This document shows, one piece after another, positions 1 to 8,196 of a DNA stretch of 37,350 nucleotides (position 1 is the first letter of the stretch; every line of letters begins with the position of its first letter). The notes under the pieces are model-generated. The model was not told the DNA's origin, did not search any database, and saw only the letters and a list, made by a program, of their open reading frames with translations. The DNA comes from an uncultured Lachnoclostridium sp. (GTDB lineage: Bacteria > Bacillota > Clostridia > Lachnospirales > Lachnospiraceae): assembly GCA_902464595.1 (NCBI GenBank), contig CABQJX010000013.1, positions 1 through 37,350 on the forward strand, given 5' to 3'. The position numbers and the translations under genes are program-made.

Positions 1-52
1 GAGCAGAGGACTGAAAATCCTCGTGTCGTTGGTTCGATTCCGACTTTGGGCA
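1..52 (+). tRNA. tRNA-Phe (GAA), 5' end outside window
   Basis: The anticodon stem GAGGA/TCCTC encloses the loop CTGAAAA, giving anticodon GAA. The T arm GTTGG-TTCGATT-CCGAC and the 3' acceptor strand TTTGGGC plus discriminator A follow. No CCA is encoded. The D arm and 5' acceptor strand lie before the window. Confidence 0.9.
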
Positions 53-75
53 CTGATGAATCTTTCATCTTTTTC

Positions 76-146
76 GCAGGTGTAGTTCAATGGTAGAACA
101 CCAGCCTTCCAAGCTGGATACGTGGGTTCGATTCCCATCACCTGCT
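76..146 (+). tRNA. tRNA-Gly (TCC)
   Basis: A full cloverleaf can be folded by eye. Acceptor GCAGGTG pairs with CACCTGC, anticodon stem CCAGC pairs with GCTGG around loop CTTCCAA (anticodon TCC), and the T arm is GTGGG-TTCGATT-CCCAT. The discriminator is T and no CCA is encoded. It lies 23 bases after tRNA-Phe and is probably in the same transcript. Confidence 0.96.
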
Positions 147-169
147 TTTTTCATATCAGATTTATGTAT

Positions 170-241
170 GCGCGAGTGGCTCAGGGGTGGAGCACCACCT
201 TGCCAAGGTGGGGGCCGCGGGTTCGAATCCCGTCTCGCGCT
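170..241 (+). tRNA. tRNA-Gly (GCC)
   Basis: Acceptor GCGCGAG pairs with CTCGCGC. The anticodon stem CCACC/GGTGG holds loop TTGCCAA (anticodon GCC), and the T loop is TTCGAAT. The discriminator is T with no encoded CCA. With the TCC isoacceptor just upstream, the two cover most glycine codons. Confidence 0.96.
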
Positions 242-251
242 TTTTTTATTT

Positions 252-360
252 GGAGAATGTCGCAAAAGGGAATTTTTATACCAGGTATTGTACGCTGTAT
301 AATAATCAGAGCACTATAACTGGCCGGATTACCCCATCTTGCGACACTCTCTTTTTATTT
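252..360 (+). terminator. Long-hairpin terminator of the tRNA cluster
   Basis: GAGAATGTCGCAA (253-265) pairs with TTGCGACACTCTC (339-351) with one G-T pair, extended inward by GGG/CCC. A T-rich run (352-360) follows. The stem encloses about 70 bases, more than a normal terminator loop. The T run lies only on the plus-strand side, so it should end the tRNA transcript rather than that of cwlD. Confidence 0.5.
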
Positions 361-377
361 TTCTAATCTGAAGCCAA

Positions 378-1091
378 TCACGCCTTTCCTTTCTGCAGAT
401 TTAAGTATTCCATGATCCCCATATGTATCGTCCAAGCCAGGCGATCCTGGTATTCCTCTGTTTCCAGGCGCGCCGCTTCCTCCCGGTTGCTGAGAAAACC
501 GCACTCTACAATGACGATAGGCTCCTTCACATGGAGAAGCAAATAATAATTATCATTTGCCTTAGCCTTTCTCCGGTTCTTTTCCCCCAATACATAGTCA
601 AAGCGTTTTTGCAGGAGGGAGGCCAGCTCCTTCCCCTTTACTGATTTTTTATAATAAAAAACCTGTCCGCCTGCCACAGATTCCTCGTGATAGCTGTTCT
701 GATGGATGCTCACCACCAGATCTGGTGCGGCTTCCTCAATGATCCGGCAGCGCTCCCTCATATCAGCACTCTTTTTGTTGCGGTCGGACGAATGGTAAAG
801 CCCCTCATCCGAGTCCCTTGTCAGAACTACCTCCACATCAGAAGCTTCCAGATATTGTTTTAATTTTTCTACAATTTTCAGGTTTACATCCTTCTCCTGC
901 TGGCTGCTGACTCCGATCTTCCCCGGATCACGTCCTCCATGACCGGCATCCAGCACCACCACCGGCTTGAGGCGTCCGGATGCCTCTGCCAAAGCCCCAA
1001 CCGTATCCAGATTTCCGGCCTTCCAAGACAGCAGAGCCACGGCTCCCAGCATCACGACCCCCATAGCGGTCTGCCATGTCAAATGTTTCAT
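378..1091 (-). CDS. cwlD: N-acetylmuramoyl-L-alanine amidase, CwlD-like
   Basis: The 237-aa protein has an N-terminal membrane anchor or uncleaved signal (about residues 8-22) followed by one Amidase_3 domain. Zinc ligands are visible as DAGHGG (H51), QEKD (E66) and SIHQNS (H130), with the catalytic glutamate in VECGFLSN (E196). In Bacillus and clostridia, CwlD cleaves the stem peptide from muramic acid so that spore cortex can acquire muramic-delta-lactam. Length, single-domain layout and the TR.SDEGL region fit CwlD better than multi-domain autolysins. A GGAGAGG site lies upstream of the ATG. It is the last gene of a minus-strand run with the phosphoesterase and GH18 genes. Sporulation-specific control is inferred, not seen. 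Confidence 0.88.
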   Translation of the reverse strand: MKHLTWQTAMGVVMLGAVALLSWKAGNLDTVGALAEASGRLKPVVVLDAGHGGRDPGKIGVSSQQEKDVNLKIVEKLKQYLEASDVEVVLTRDSDEGLYHSSDRNKKSADMRERCRIIEEAAPDLVVSIHQNSYHEESVAGGQVFYYKKSVKGKELASLLQKRFDYVLGEKNRRKAKANDNYYLLLHVKEPIVIVECGFLSNREEAARLETEEYQDRLAWTIHMGIMEYLNLQKGKA

Positions 1092-1174
1092 AAGACAGGC
1101 CCTCTCCTGTGCTCTTTCCCACAGTATATTCCCTCATATGCAGAAAATATACGGCCTATGCCCCTGTCTTGTCC

Positions 1175-2704
1175 CTATTCCACATGCAGTGTATTATAGT
1201 CCTGAACCGCATCCTCCACAATATATTCCAAATATTCATATAGAATGGCCGGATAACAATATTCCCTCCACATCTGATAGCCCGGCTGCTCTTTTGCCTT
1301 CTTTACCACTTCATACGCTTTTCCGGCATAACAGGCCGCATTCAAGTCTCCATATACTCTGGCCATCTGATCCTTTTCTTCCTCTGTGAGCTTCACAAAC
1401 AGGCTTCCGGTCTCCTCCTCCCTGGAATCCTTCATAGCGTCATAAGCCTGGTTATAGAAAATTTTCTTTAACATGGGAGGGCTGTATGTATGAAAGTTAA
1501 GCAGATTTTCGTCCTTGCTTCCCTGTTTCCTTGCCCATTTTTCTATATCCACCCGGCGCGTATGATAGGAAAAGGTCTCATCATCCCGGTGCTCTAAAAT
1601 ACCGTATTGGCAGGGCGGTGTGGAAAGGGAGCTGGTAACGATCTCATAAATACCGATGTCATGATTCCTCATAAAATGCTGGACATGGAGATGGCCGCTG
1701 AGAAACAGCGGGATATTTTCCTCCTCCAGCATATGGATCAGTTCCTCGCTGTGTTCAATGGTACAGTCATCCACATATACCTTGCTCTCCTGAAGCAGAT
1801 TATGATGGGCTACCGGAAGAAGGATCACACTGTCCTCCCTGGCCTTCTCTAATTGTTCCTCAATCCACTGGTAGGTTTCTGTTTTGATCATTCCGCCAAT
1901 CTTATTAGAGGTTTCATACTGGCAGGTATCCAGCATGAGCAGCCGCATGGAGGGCCCCAGATCATAGGTATAGCTGAGCGAATAAGCATCTCTGGAAGCC
2001 GCCTCCAGATAGCCGAAATTTCCATAGATCCGTTCAAAATCCTTCGGAGAGGCAGGCTCTGCAGGATACCGGTCTGTACCGGAATAAACGGAAGCGCTGG
2101 GATTGTTTATATCATGGTTTCCAGGGATTACCACCACCTGGATCCCCTCCTGCTCCAGCTGGTCTAACTTCTGCGCCAGCTCCTCATGGCTCCTTCTCTC
2201 CCCCTCCAGCGTCAGATCTCCACTCAAGATCACCACATCGGGACTCAGCATCGGGATTTCCTCAAGGGCAGCATCCGTAATCTCCCACACGTAATTGGTC
2301 AGCTTTCCATCCCCATGTTCTACCATATTCTGAAAAGCTTCGCCCCGGTCTGTGAGAGAGTCTGCCAGGTAATGGACATCCGTCAGCCACACGATGCGCT
2401 TTCCATTTTCCATCGGTTCTGCAGGCTCCTCCCGCTCTCCGTCAGGAAACGGCTGGATCTGAGAGGGATCCGGGCTGGTAGGCTTTTGCTGTCCTGACTC
2501 TTTTTCCTCATTCCCAGAAGGATTGCGGCCCTCTTCCTGAGCGTCTCCTCCTTCCTGAGCGTCTCCTCCTGACGGAATGTCTCCTCCCGCCTGGACATTT
2601 TCTCCTGTCTCAGCTTTTCCCCCTGTCTGGGCGCTGCATCCCACAGCCATAACAGCGGCGGCGGCTATGGCTATCCAGACTCTTTTTTCTGCTTTTCCAC
2701 TCAT
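1175..2704 (-). CDS. Lipoprotein metallophosphoesterase (calcineurin-like)
   Basis: The 509-aa protein starts with a lipoprotein signal (lipobox AVGC, C23), then a low-complexity Gly/Glu/Asp linker (about 25-100) with repeats of the type GGDAQE. The phosphoesterase domain has all the metal motifs: DVH (D109, H111), SGDLTLEGE, PGNHD, VAHHN and SGHLHVQH. It therefore probably works outside the membrane, hydrolysing a phosphodiester or phosphomonoester of unknown identity. The ribosome site GGGAGGG sits 7 bases before the ATG. It lies 42 bases after the GH18 gene and 83 before cwlD, so co-transcription is likely. A role in envelope or spore-coat metabolism is inferred from the neighbours only. 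Confidence 0.85.
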   Translation of the reverse strand: MSGKAEKRVWIAIAAAAVMAVGCSAQTGGKAETGENVQAGGDIPSGGDAQEGGDAQEEGRNPSGNEEKESGQQKPTSPDPSQIQPFPDGEREEPAEPMENGKRIVWLTDVHYLADSLTDRGEAFQNMVEHGDGKLTNYVWEITDAALEEIPMLSPDVVILSGDLTLEGERRSHEELAQKLDQLEQEGIQVVVIPGNHDINNPSASVYSGTDRYPAEPASPKDFERIYGNFGYLEAASRDAYSLSYTYDLGPSMRLLMLDTCQYETSNKIGGMIKTETYQWIEEQLEKAREDSVILLPVAHHNLLQESKVYVDDCTIEHSEELIHMLEEENIPLFLSGHLHVQHFMRNHDIGIYEIVTSSLSTPPCQYGILEHRDDETFSYHTRRVDIEKWARKQGSKDENLLNFHTYSPPMLKKIFYNQAYDAMKDSREEETGSLFVKLTEEEKDQMARVYGDLNAACYAGKAYEVVKKAKEQPGYQMWREYCYPAILYEYLEYIVEDAVQDYNTLHVE

Positions 2705-2746
2705 CTGTGTTCCCTCCCTGTCTATTTCCCTGTCTGTCTCCCTATC

Positions 2747-4438
2747 CTATTCTACCTGCGACACAATATCCCATATGTCCGCAGGCTCAAATCCCAGCTT
2801 CCAGCAGGCTACCCCTGCCAGGTCAAATTCCTTTACAAGGTCGATCTTCAGCTGCAGGGATTCCTCCTCCTCCAGCCAAATGGACTGCGTTCCTTCGGCG
2901 GTTACAGTTTCCCCATAATACTGTCCCAAAAGCTTATCCCATGTAAGCTCCACCTGATTTTCCTCTACCCAGGCCCTGGCATCGGAAATACCGTATGCCT
3001 TGGAAGTTGTTCCTCCATCTTTCACCGTCCACACGCGGGTATAAAAGGGAACAGCGTTGATCACCCTTTCCTTAGGAACCTCCTTTAACGTATTTTCAAT
3101 TCCTTCCCTCACATAAGGAATCGAGGACACGGAGCCTGCCTCTCCTCCGGCATAATGCTCATCATAACCCATGACGATCACATAATCCGCTACTGCCCCC
3201 TGTTCCTTCCGGTTATAAAAGGCAGTGTAGGAGGAGGGAACATAGTTATCCACGGACAAAACCAATCCCCTGTTCCGGCAGGCTACAGACAGCTCCCGGA
3301 TAAACTGTACATAATGGGGGCCTACTTCCTTTTTCAGACTTTCAAAATCCAGATTGAATCCGTCAAATCCATAGGTATCTGCTTCCTTCATCAGATTTTC
3401 AATGAGCTTCTTTCGAGTAGAGGTAGAAGACATTAACTCCTTCGTATCCAGATTTTTTACGCTCTCCTGAGTACTTACATTCTCCACCATGGCCCATACC
3501 TGGAGCCCCATATCGTGGGCTTTTTCTACATAATCCCTGCTGGCTAAGGACGTATAAGTTCCATCATTTGAGGTCACGTTAAACCAGGTAGGGACAATCA
3601 CATTCATCCCCTTTGCCTGGGTTGCATACGCCTCCAGGGTACTGTTTGCATTCAGGGTGGTCACCTGATGAAAGCCCAAACGCACCTTTTCGTCCATAGT
3701 GATGTGGGTGTACACCGGTTCCTCAAAAGAGCTGACTGGCGTTACTGGCTCTGCCGCTTCCAGCTTCCGGTTCTCCACATATCCTATATATCCGTCTCCG
3801 GTACGGACTCTGGACCATTTATCCATAGTCTCTAATACCTGAACACGGTCTTCTTTTAGCACATCCGTGACAATCGGGCTTTTCACTCCCCCCTTCTCCC
3901 TTATTTTCCCATCTCTCTTTAAAAGGGCACAGCTGTAGGGCTCCCAGGATGTATCAATAAAGACGCGCTTGATCTCACTGGTAGCAAAAGACTGGGTCCG
4001 TATATCCGTATAATTAATAATCAAGCCCAGGGACAGATACATTTCCTGTTCCTTCACCTTAAAAAGAGGCCCATTCTCTCCCTGGGTATTCCCGTCCGCA
4101 TAGACAATGGAATCCGGCAGGGCGTAAACCAGAAGCTTTTCATCCGGATCCCAGTAAAACCGTTCATTCAAAGCTTCATTGACCCAGCTTATGGGAAGGT
4201 ATATCTGGCCTTCCTCATAGATTCCTTTTTCTTCCTGAAGCTCATTGTCCAAAACAATGGCTACCTGGCCTTCTTTAATATGGAACAGCCGGCTCTTATC
4301 TGCCATCTCCTTGCCCGGCACATACTTCCCTGCTATCCATACCCCCAGCCCGCCTGCTGCCAGTACTGCTGTCAGCAGCAAAACCAGGGCCGCCCCCCGG
4401 CATCCTCCCTGTTTTTTCCGTCTTCTGCTTCTTCCCAT
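2747..4438 (-). CDS. Membrane-anchored GH18 glycosidase with SH3 domain
   Basis: The 563-aa protein has a basic N terminus and one transmembrane segment (about 15-37). A copper-amine-oxidase-N-like region follows (about 55-150), then an SH3-type segment (about 185-225), then a GH18 barrel from about 250. The catalytic signature is DGFNLDFE (D359 to E366). Related YdhD/SleL-type proteins hydrolyse peptidoglycan glycan strands, often spore cortex fragments during germination. The best-supported reading is an extracytoplasmic N-acetylglucosaminidase acting on cell wall or cortex. The ATG follows GGGAGGG closely. It is first in the run with the phosphoesterase and cwlD. Cortex specificity is inferred. 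Confidence 0.85.
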   Translation of the reverse strand: MGRSRRRKKQGGCRGAALVLLLTAVLAAGGLGVWIAGKYVPGKEMADKSRLFHIKEGQVAIVLDNELQEEKGIYEEGQIYLPISWVNEALNERFYWDPDEKLLVYALPDSIVYADGNTQGENGPLFKVKEQEMYLSLGLIINYTDIRTQSFATSEIKRVFIDTSWEPYSCALLKRDGKIREKGGVKSPIVTDVLKEDRVQVLETMDKWSRVRTGDGYIGYVENRKLEAAEPVTPVSSFEEPVYTHITMDEKVRLGFHQVTTLNANSTLEAYATQAKGMNVIVPTWFNVTSNDGTYTSLASRDYVEKAHDMGLQVWAMVENVSTQESVKNLDTKELMSSTSTRKKLIENLMKEADTYGFDGFNLDFESLKKEVGPHYVQFIRELSVACRNRGLVLSVDNYVPSSYTAFYNRKEQGAVADYVIVMGYDEHYAGGEAGSVSSIPYVREGIENTLKEVPKERVINAVPFYTRVWTVKDGGTTSKAYGISDARAWVEENQVELTWDKLLGQYYGETVTAEGTQSIWLEEEESLQLKIDLVKEFDLAGVACWKLGFEPADIWDIVSQVE

Positions 4439-4506
4439 TGCGCCCTCCCATGCGTTTTACCATGTGTCTTGCCTTTCACCAGGATCATACCTGGATTTTG
4501 GCATCT

Positions 4507-4531
4507 ATTATAACACAAAATCAAGAGGACA
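4507..4531 (-). promoter_or_regulatory. Probable extended -10 promoter for the GH18 gene
   Basis: On the minus strand a TGTTATAAT extended -10 (TATAAT at 4512-4507) lies about 70 bases before the GH18 start. The -35 is poor (TTGCAG with a 19-base spacer). The leader carries a small CCAGG/CCTGG hairpin. Confidence 0.4.
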
Positions 4532-4560
4532 CTGCAAGCAATTTACTTACGATTTTTGGG

Positions 4561-4645
4561 AAAAATACAGCAGGATCCACATCCGCCTGTTTTGGCTGCA
4601 CAGGCTGAGACGATGCTCATAGCGGCGGTAAATGGATCCTGCTGT
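4561..4645 (-). terminator. Large hairpin terminator below the kinase operon
   Basis: ACAGCAGGATCCA (4567-4579) is a perfect 13-base inverted repeat of TGGATCCTGCTGT (4633-4645), with an inner CCGCC/GGCGG pairing. Read on the minus strand the hairpin is followed by TATTTTT, so it should end transcription after the 107-aa gene. The remainder of 4439-4732 holds the GH18 promoter and leader; no gene was seen there. Confidence 0.6.
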
Positions 4646-4732
4646 TTATCCCTATCTATTTTCCAGAATGTATCGGTTTCTTTTGTCTGACAGCGTTTTC
4701 TGTCCAGAGATTCTCTTGCTCTTATCTTGCTC

Positions 4733-5056
4733 TTAGCAGCTCTCTCTGGGCGGATCGCACAGGTATACCTTATCAAAACGGATCTCTTTCAGGCATCCCT
4801 GCTCTGCTCCCACATAGTCCCCCATGTAAAATCCTCCGTCCTCACCCAGCTCAAAAATCCTGCCCCATTCTGTTTCCGGACATTCCACACCGTCAATCGT
4901 AATCCTCACCCCCTTATTCTTATATCTTCTCAAACCGTCCAGATACGTTCTCTGGAGCCGTTTTCTATCCCCATATTCCATATTTTTTATATACCTCCAA
5001 TTCCCCCATACAAAAGCAGATCCCCAAGGAGCTTTTTTCGTGACATATTTCCCCAT
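4733..5056 (-). CDS. Conserved-looking hypothetical protein, last gene of kinase operon
   Basis: The protein has 107 aa, is hydrophilic, and has no signal or membrane segment. It ends with an acidic/aromatic region containing the blocks DGVECPETEW, DGGFYMGDYV and EIRFDKVYL. This resembles small unnamed Firmicute proteins, but I cannot give a function. A TTG at 5092 would overlap the previous gene by 17 bases. The ATG at 5056 lies 19 bases after that gene's stop with a weak AGCAGG site, and I prefer it. Its position directly behind the two P-loop genes and before a strong terminator makes it part of the same operon. Confidence 0.65.
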   Translation of the reverse strand: MGKYVTKKAPWGSAFVWGNWRYIKNMEYGDRKRLQRTYLDGLRRYKNKGVRITIDGVECPETEWGRIFELGEDGGFYMGDYVGAEQGCLKEIRFDKVYLCDPPRESC

Positions 5057-5075
5057 GCCTGCTTCTGTGTTTTCT

Positions 5076-5702
5076 CTACAAGATCCTGTCAAACCATTCC
5101 ATCAGGCCCCGATCCACTGAAAATGCATCTGCTGAAAATGGGACACGGATCAAAGTGATCCGAAAGCGGCGCTCGATCTGTTTTCTCATATCTTCACTTC
5201 CAAAGGCCGCCATATAGATCCGGCGGCCTCTGCCTCCTCTGTCCTCTGCCAGATGTCCCAAAAATGCCTTCAGCTTCCACTCGCACAATGCGCCCATTAG
5301 GATCTGAACGCTGCATCGAAGCCAGTCCTCCCTCACCTCCTGCCTCAGCTCTCCGAAGTCAATAATGGTTTCCTCGTAAGGGCCATCCAGGCAGCCAGTC
5401 AGTATCTGAGGGGAGCCATGAGTGTAATATGTTACCCCAAAAATCTTGTATTTGTGTGCTTCTATGTCTGTACACTGCTTTAGATCAGCCAGACAAATCT
5501 CTCTTAATCCCTCCAATCCTCCGTGATCATTCCATTGGATCAGGGCCGTCCTTCTGTCCAAGGCACTGGCCATATAATTGGCTGTGAGGATACACATATG
5601 GGTCACCCCTGTTCCCCTTCCGGCCCCCGCGATCCCAATGATCCTGCTATTTTTTTCAGTCTTCTTTGCTCCTTTCATCGGATTTTTCTTAAAAAATCCC
5701 AT
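5076..5702 (-). CDS. ParA/CpaE-like P-loop protein lacking the Walker lysine
   Basis: A basic N terminus (KKNPMKGAKKTEK) leads into a ParA/MinD-like core. The nucleotide loop reads AGAGRGTGVTHM, so the usual GK(T/S) lysine is replaced (GVTH). A likely switch/Walker B strand, ETIIDFGEL, follows in mid-protein. The family normally binds ATP to position partners such as pilus or septum components; whether this one hydrolyses ATP is doubtful. It overlaps the kinase gene's 3' end. Starts at 5714 (TTG) and 5702 (ATG) are both possible; neither has a textbook ribosome site. Its loop matches the one in the C-terminal half of the kinase gene, suggesting the two work as a pair. Confidence 0.7.
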   Translation of the reverse strand: MGFFKKNPMKGAKKTEKNSRIIGIAGAGRGTGVTHMCILTANYMASALDRRTALIQWNDHGGLEGLREICLADLKQCTDIEAHKYKIFGVTYYTHGSPQILTGCLDGPYEETIIDFGELRQEVREDWLRCSVQILMGALCEWKLKAFLGHLAEDRGGRGRRIYMAAFGSEDMRKQIERRFRITLIRVPFSADAFSVDRGLMEWFDRIL

Positions 5703-7144
5703 TTTCCCCACCAACTTCTTCTCTGATCTCCTTTCGTTCCAGAAAGGGAGATCCAGACTGCTTCAAAAAATGATCGTTCCTTTTTTTGAAGCTGAAAGGG
5801 ATCCTCATACTGCAAAAATACAAAGGAATCCCCTTTTACCTTGCCTTTTCCTGCCTTCTCCAAAGCCCTCAGGGCTTCCCGGCAATTCTTTTGGCTGCCT
5901 TTCAGGATAAAGCAGCAGCCCTTATCCTCCAGTCCAGCCCCCATTCCTTCCAGCCAGCCTCCAAAACGGCTGACAGAGCGGAGATCCCAAGGGCTGGCGC
6001 TGCCCGCCGCTAACAGGCAGGCTGTCTCCTCTTTCATTCCCTGTGCCGCCTGCTCCCACTGTGTTCCGTAATCTCTCACCACCACATCAAAGCCTTCCGC
6101 TTCCTCCAGATCCACTGCCGGACCGTACCAGGGCTTAAAACAGCCTCCGTGCATAGCGTAAATCCCGAACTGATCTGGCCTCATGGAACTGGCGCTGGCC
6201 AGTGTCCGGACAGCCTGAGACGGATTATGTTCTTCATAAAGAACTTTATAACCCTGTTGATTTAAAAAAGATGCCAATCCAAACCCCAGATGAGTAGCTC
6301 CCGAACCGGGCTTCATGGCGGCGAGTATCACAATATGAGATGGTATCGCCTTATTTTCTTTTCCACATCCCTGTTTTTGGGCGCAAAGTCCCCCTAACTC
6401 CTCCCCGGTCTCTCTGGCAGAAGAATACCGTTTATCCATGTCTGTTTCCATACATGTCTCAATGATCCTCCCAAGAGCCTTTGATGGGGCAGGGGCAGCC
6501 GTCTTTCCTTCTCTCAGGGTTCCTGTGATCATAAATCGGAGCACCGCACCAATGGCATAAACGTCGGTTCTTTGATCCAGCTTTTGGTCAGAAGTATATT
6601 GTTCCGGAGCCGCACATCCCACTGTCCCATAGCGTTTTGAGCTGGCATTTGCCGCCAGGCTTCCAGCGGCATGGTCAAAATCAATCAGCTTTAAGACACC
6701 GTTACAGAGGATCAGGTTATTTGGTTGTAAGTCTAAATGTAATATGGGGATTTCACATGCAGAATGCATGTATTCTACCAGTCCGCAGAGCTGTATTCCA
6801 TAATTCACAGCCTCCGCTTCCTTCATAGGCCCCTGACGGATGATCAGGGTATAAAGAGAACATCCTTCCAGATATTCTTCGATTAAATAGAAATATTCAG
6901 AATCTTCCTCCAGATCATAGATCATAGGGATTCCAGGATGATGTAATTCTTTTAAGATCAGAGCCTCCGACCGAAAACTTTCCTGATCCAATTGCTGTCT
7001 TGGTACGCATTTAATCGCCCTATATTCCTGTAATCCCAGGTGGACTGCCAGCCATACGGTTCCTGACCGTCCTGTTCCCAATTCACGCAGCAGGCGGTAT
7101 TTTCCAAATAAAACCGGGTTCCTTATGTATCCCTCCTTTGTCAT
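5675..7144 (-). CDS. Serine/threonine kinase fused to ParA-like domain
   Basis: Residues 14-255 form a Hanks-type kinase. The glycine loop is LGTGRSGTV, with K45 (AIK), E60, H136-L-D138, N143, D155 and AAPEQY. Unusual residues are HLDLQPNN in place of HRDLKPxN and DFD in place of DFG. The catalytic base and metal ligands remain, so activity is plausible. From about 268 a MinD/ParA-like domain begins with MKPGSGATHLG, which keeps the leading lysine but has alanine where GKT has lysine. There is no transmembrane segment and no PASTA repeat, unlike PrkC, so the protein is cytosolic. The only usable start, ATG 7144, lacks an upstream ribosome site; an AAGGAGG lies inside codons 3-5. It heads a three-gene operon. 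Confidence 0.85.
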   Translation of the reverse strand: MTKEGYIRNPVLFGKYRLLRELGTGRSGTVWLAVHLGLQEYRAIKCVPRQQLDQESFRSEALILKELHHPGIPMIYDLEEDSEYFYLIEEYLEGCSLYTLIIRQGPMKEAEAVNYGIQLCGLVEYMHSACEIPILHLDLQPNNLILCNGVLKLIDFDHAAGSLAANASSKRYGTVGCAAPEQYTSDQKLDQRTDVYAIGAVLRFMITGTLREGKTAAPAPSKALGRIIETCMETDMDKRYSSARETGEELGGLCAQKQGCGKENKAIPSHIVILAAMKPGSGATHLGFGLASFLNQQGYKVLYEEHNPSQAVRTLASASSMRPDQFGIYAMHGGCFKPWYGPAVDLEEAEGFDVVVRDYGTQWEQAAQGMKEETACLLAAGSASPWDLRSVSRFGGWLEGMGAGLEDKGCCFILKGSQKNCREALRALEKAGKGKVKGDSFVFLQYEDPFQLQKKERSFFEAVWISLSGTKGDQRRSWWGKWDFLRKIR

Positions 7145-7292
7145 TGTTACAATATCATCTCATAATCGGATTCTATTCTCTTTTTTGTCACCTGTCTATG
7201 GTCGTTATAACTTCTATCCTTCCTTTCCCGAAGGGTTTATAAAAATCAATGTAGGTTACTGTACACCCCAGAAATATTTTTTTATGAAATGA

Positions 7293-7322
7293 TTGATATT
7301 TCGCCCCGTAATGTAGTATATT
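7293..7322 (+). promoter_or_regulatory. Probable mecA promoter
   Basis: TTGATA (7293-7298), 18 bases, then TATATT (7317-7322), about 130 bases before the mecA start. The rest of 7145-7451 is an AT-rich divergent spacer with no gene seen. Confidence 0.45.
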
Positions 7323-7451
7323 TAAGGTGTGGCAGTCTGCTCTCTGCAGACTGGATCCTCTTTACACCATGGACAAAACCGCCATAGCTGTACAGAAAAA
7401 CCTAACTGTGGCGGCATATCCAGCATTTGATATAGAACAGGAAGTGATTCG

Positions 7452-8192
7452 ATGAAAATAGAGCGTATCAATGAAAACCAAATCCGCTGCACTCTCAACA
7501 GTGTCGATCTGAGCTCGCGCAATATCAACCTTCTGGAGCTGGCATACGGCACAGAAAAGGCAAGACAGCTGTTCCGTGAAATGATCCAGCAGGCTTCCAA
7601 AGAACTGGGATTTGAGGCAGAGGATATTCCCCTTATGGTAGAAGCCATTCCTCTGTCCGGCGAGAGTGTTATGCTGGTGATCACAAAAATAGAAGATCCA
7701 GAAGAACTGGATACACGATTTTCCAAATTTTCCCCATTCTCTGAGGAATCCCCTGGATCTGAGACCATACAGACGGCAGGAGAGCTCTTAGAAGGGGCCG
7801 GCGATGCTTTAAATTATCTGGAACCTGCTTCATTGGAACAAGCGGCAGAGAAAAAAGAAAAAAAGAAAGCTGCTCCTGCAAAAAAAGAGGCAGCTGTATC
7901 CAGCTGCCGCATCTTCCGCTTTGACAGCCTGGACCGGGTGACCGAGGCAGCCAAAGCTGCAAAAGAAGTATATAACGGCGTCAACACCCTTTACAAAAAA
8001 CCAGGCACGCGCCAGTATTATCTGATCGTTCAACGCCAGGAATGTACTGATCTGGAATTTTCCCGTGTATGCAATATCCTGGCTGAATACAGCGTCAAGC
8101 TGTCTGGAGACAGCGCATCTCAGGCCTATTTCAACGAACATTACGAAGTCATGGTTCGCAGCCAGGCGCTGCAGAAGCTGTCCTGCCTTTAA
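7452..8192 (+). CDS. mecA: Adaptor protein MecA for the ClpCP protease
   Basis: The 246-aa protein has the typical N-terminal substrate-binding domain (MKIERINENQIRC, AYGTEKARQLF, EAEDIPLMVEAIPL, then EDPEELDTRFSKF). A Lys/Glu-rich linker (about 135-150) and the C-terminal ClpC-binding domain follow (SCRIFRFDSLDRV to the end). MecA hands substrates to ClpC and drives assembly of its hexamer. Length matches the family. An AGGAAGTG site lies 6-7 bases before the ATG. It is a single-gene unit, convergent with the downstream regulator with only 4 bases between stops. Confidence 0.95.
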   Translation: MKIERINENQIRCTLNSVDLSSRNINLLELAYGTEKARQLFREMIQQASKELGFEAEDIPLMVEAIPLSGESVMLVITKIEDPEELDTRFSKFSPFSEESPGSETIQTAGELLEGAGDALNYLEPASLEQAAEKKEKKKAAPAKKEAAVSSCRIFRFDSLDRVTEAAKAAKEVYNGVNTLYKKPGTRQYYLIVQRQECTDLEFSRVCNILAEYSVKLSGDSASQAYFNEHYEVMVRSQALQKLSCL

Positions 8193-8196
8193 TCGC

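Noticed and set aside
65..319. Open frames across the tRNA-Gly genes on both strands (for example a 66-aa minus-strand frame with DGNRTHVSSLEGW)
   Set aside because: They are translations of tRNA sequence and its complement, a known source of false proteins; no ribosome site or promoter supports them.
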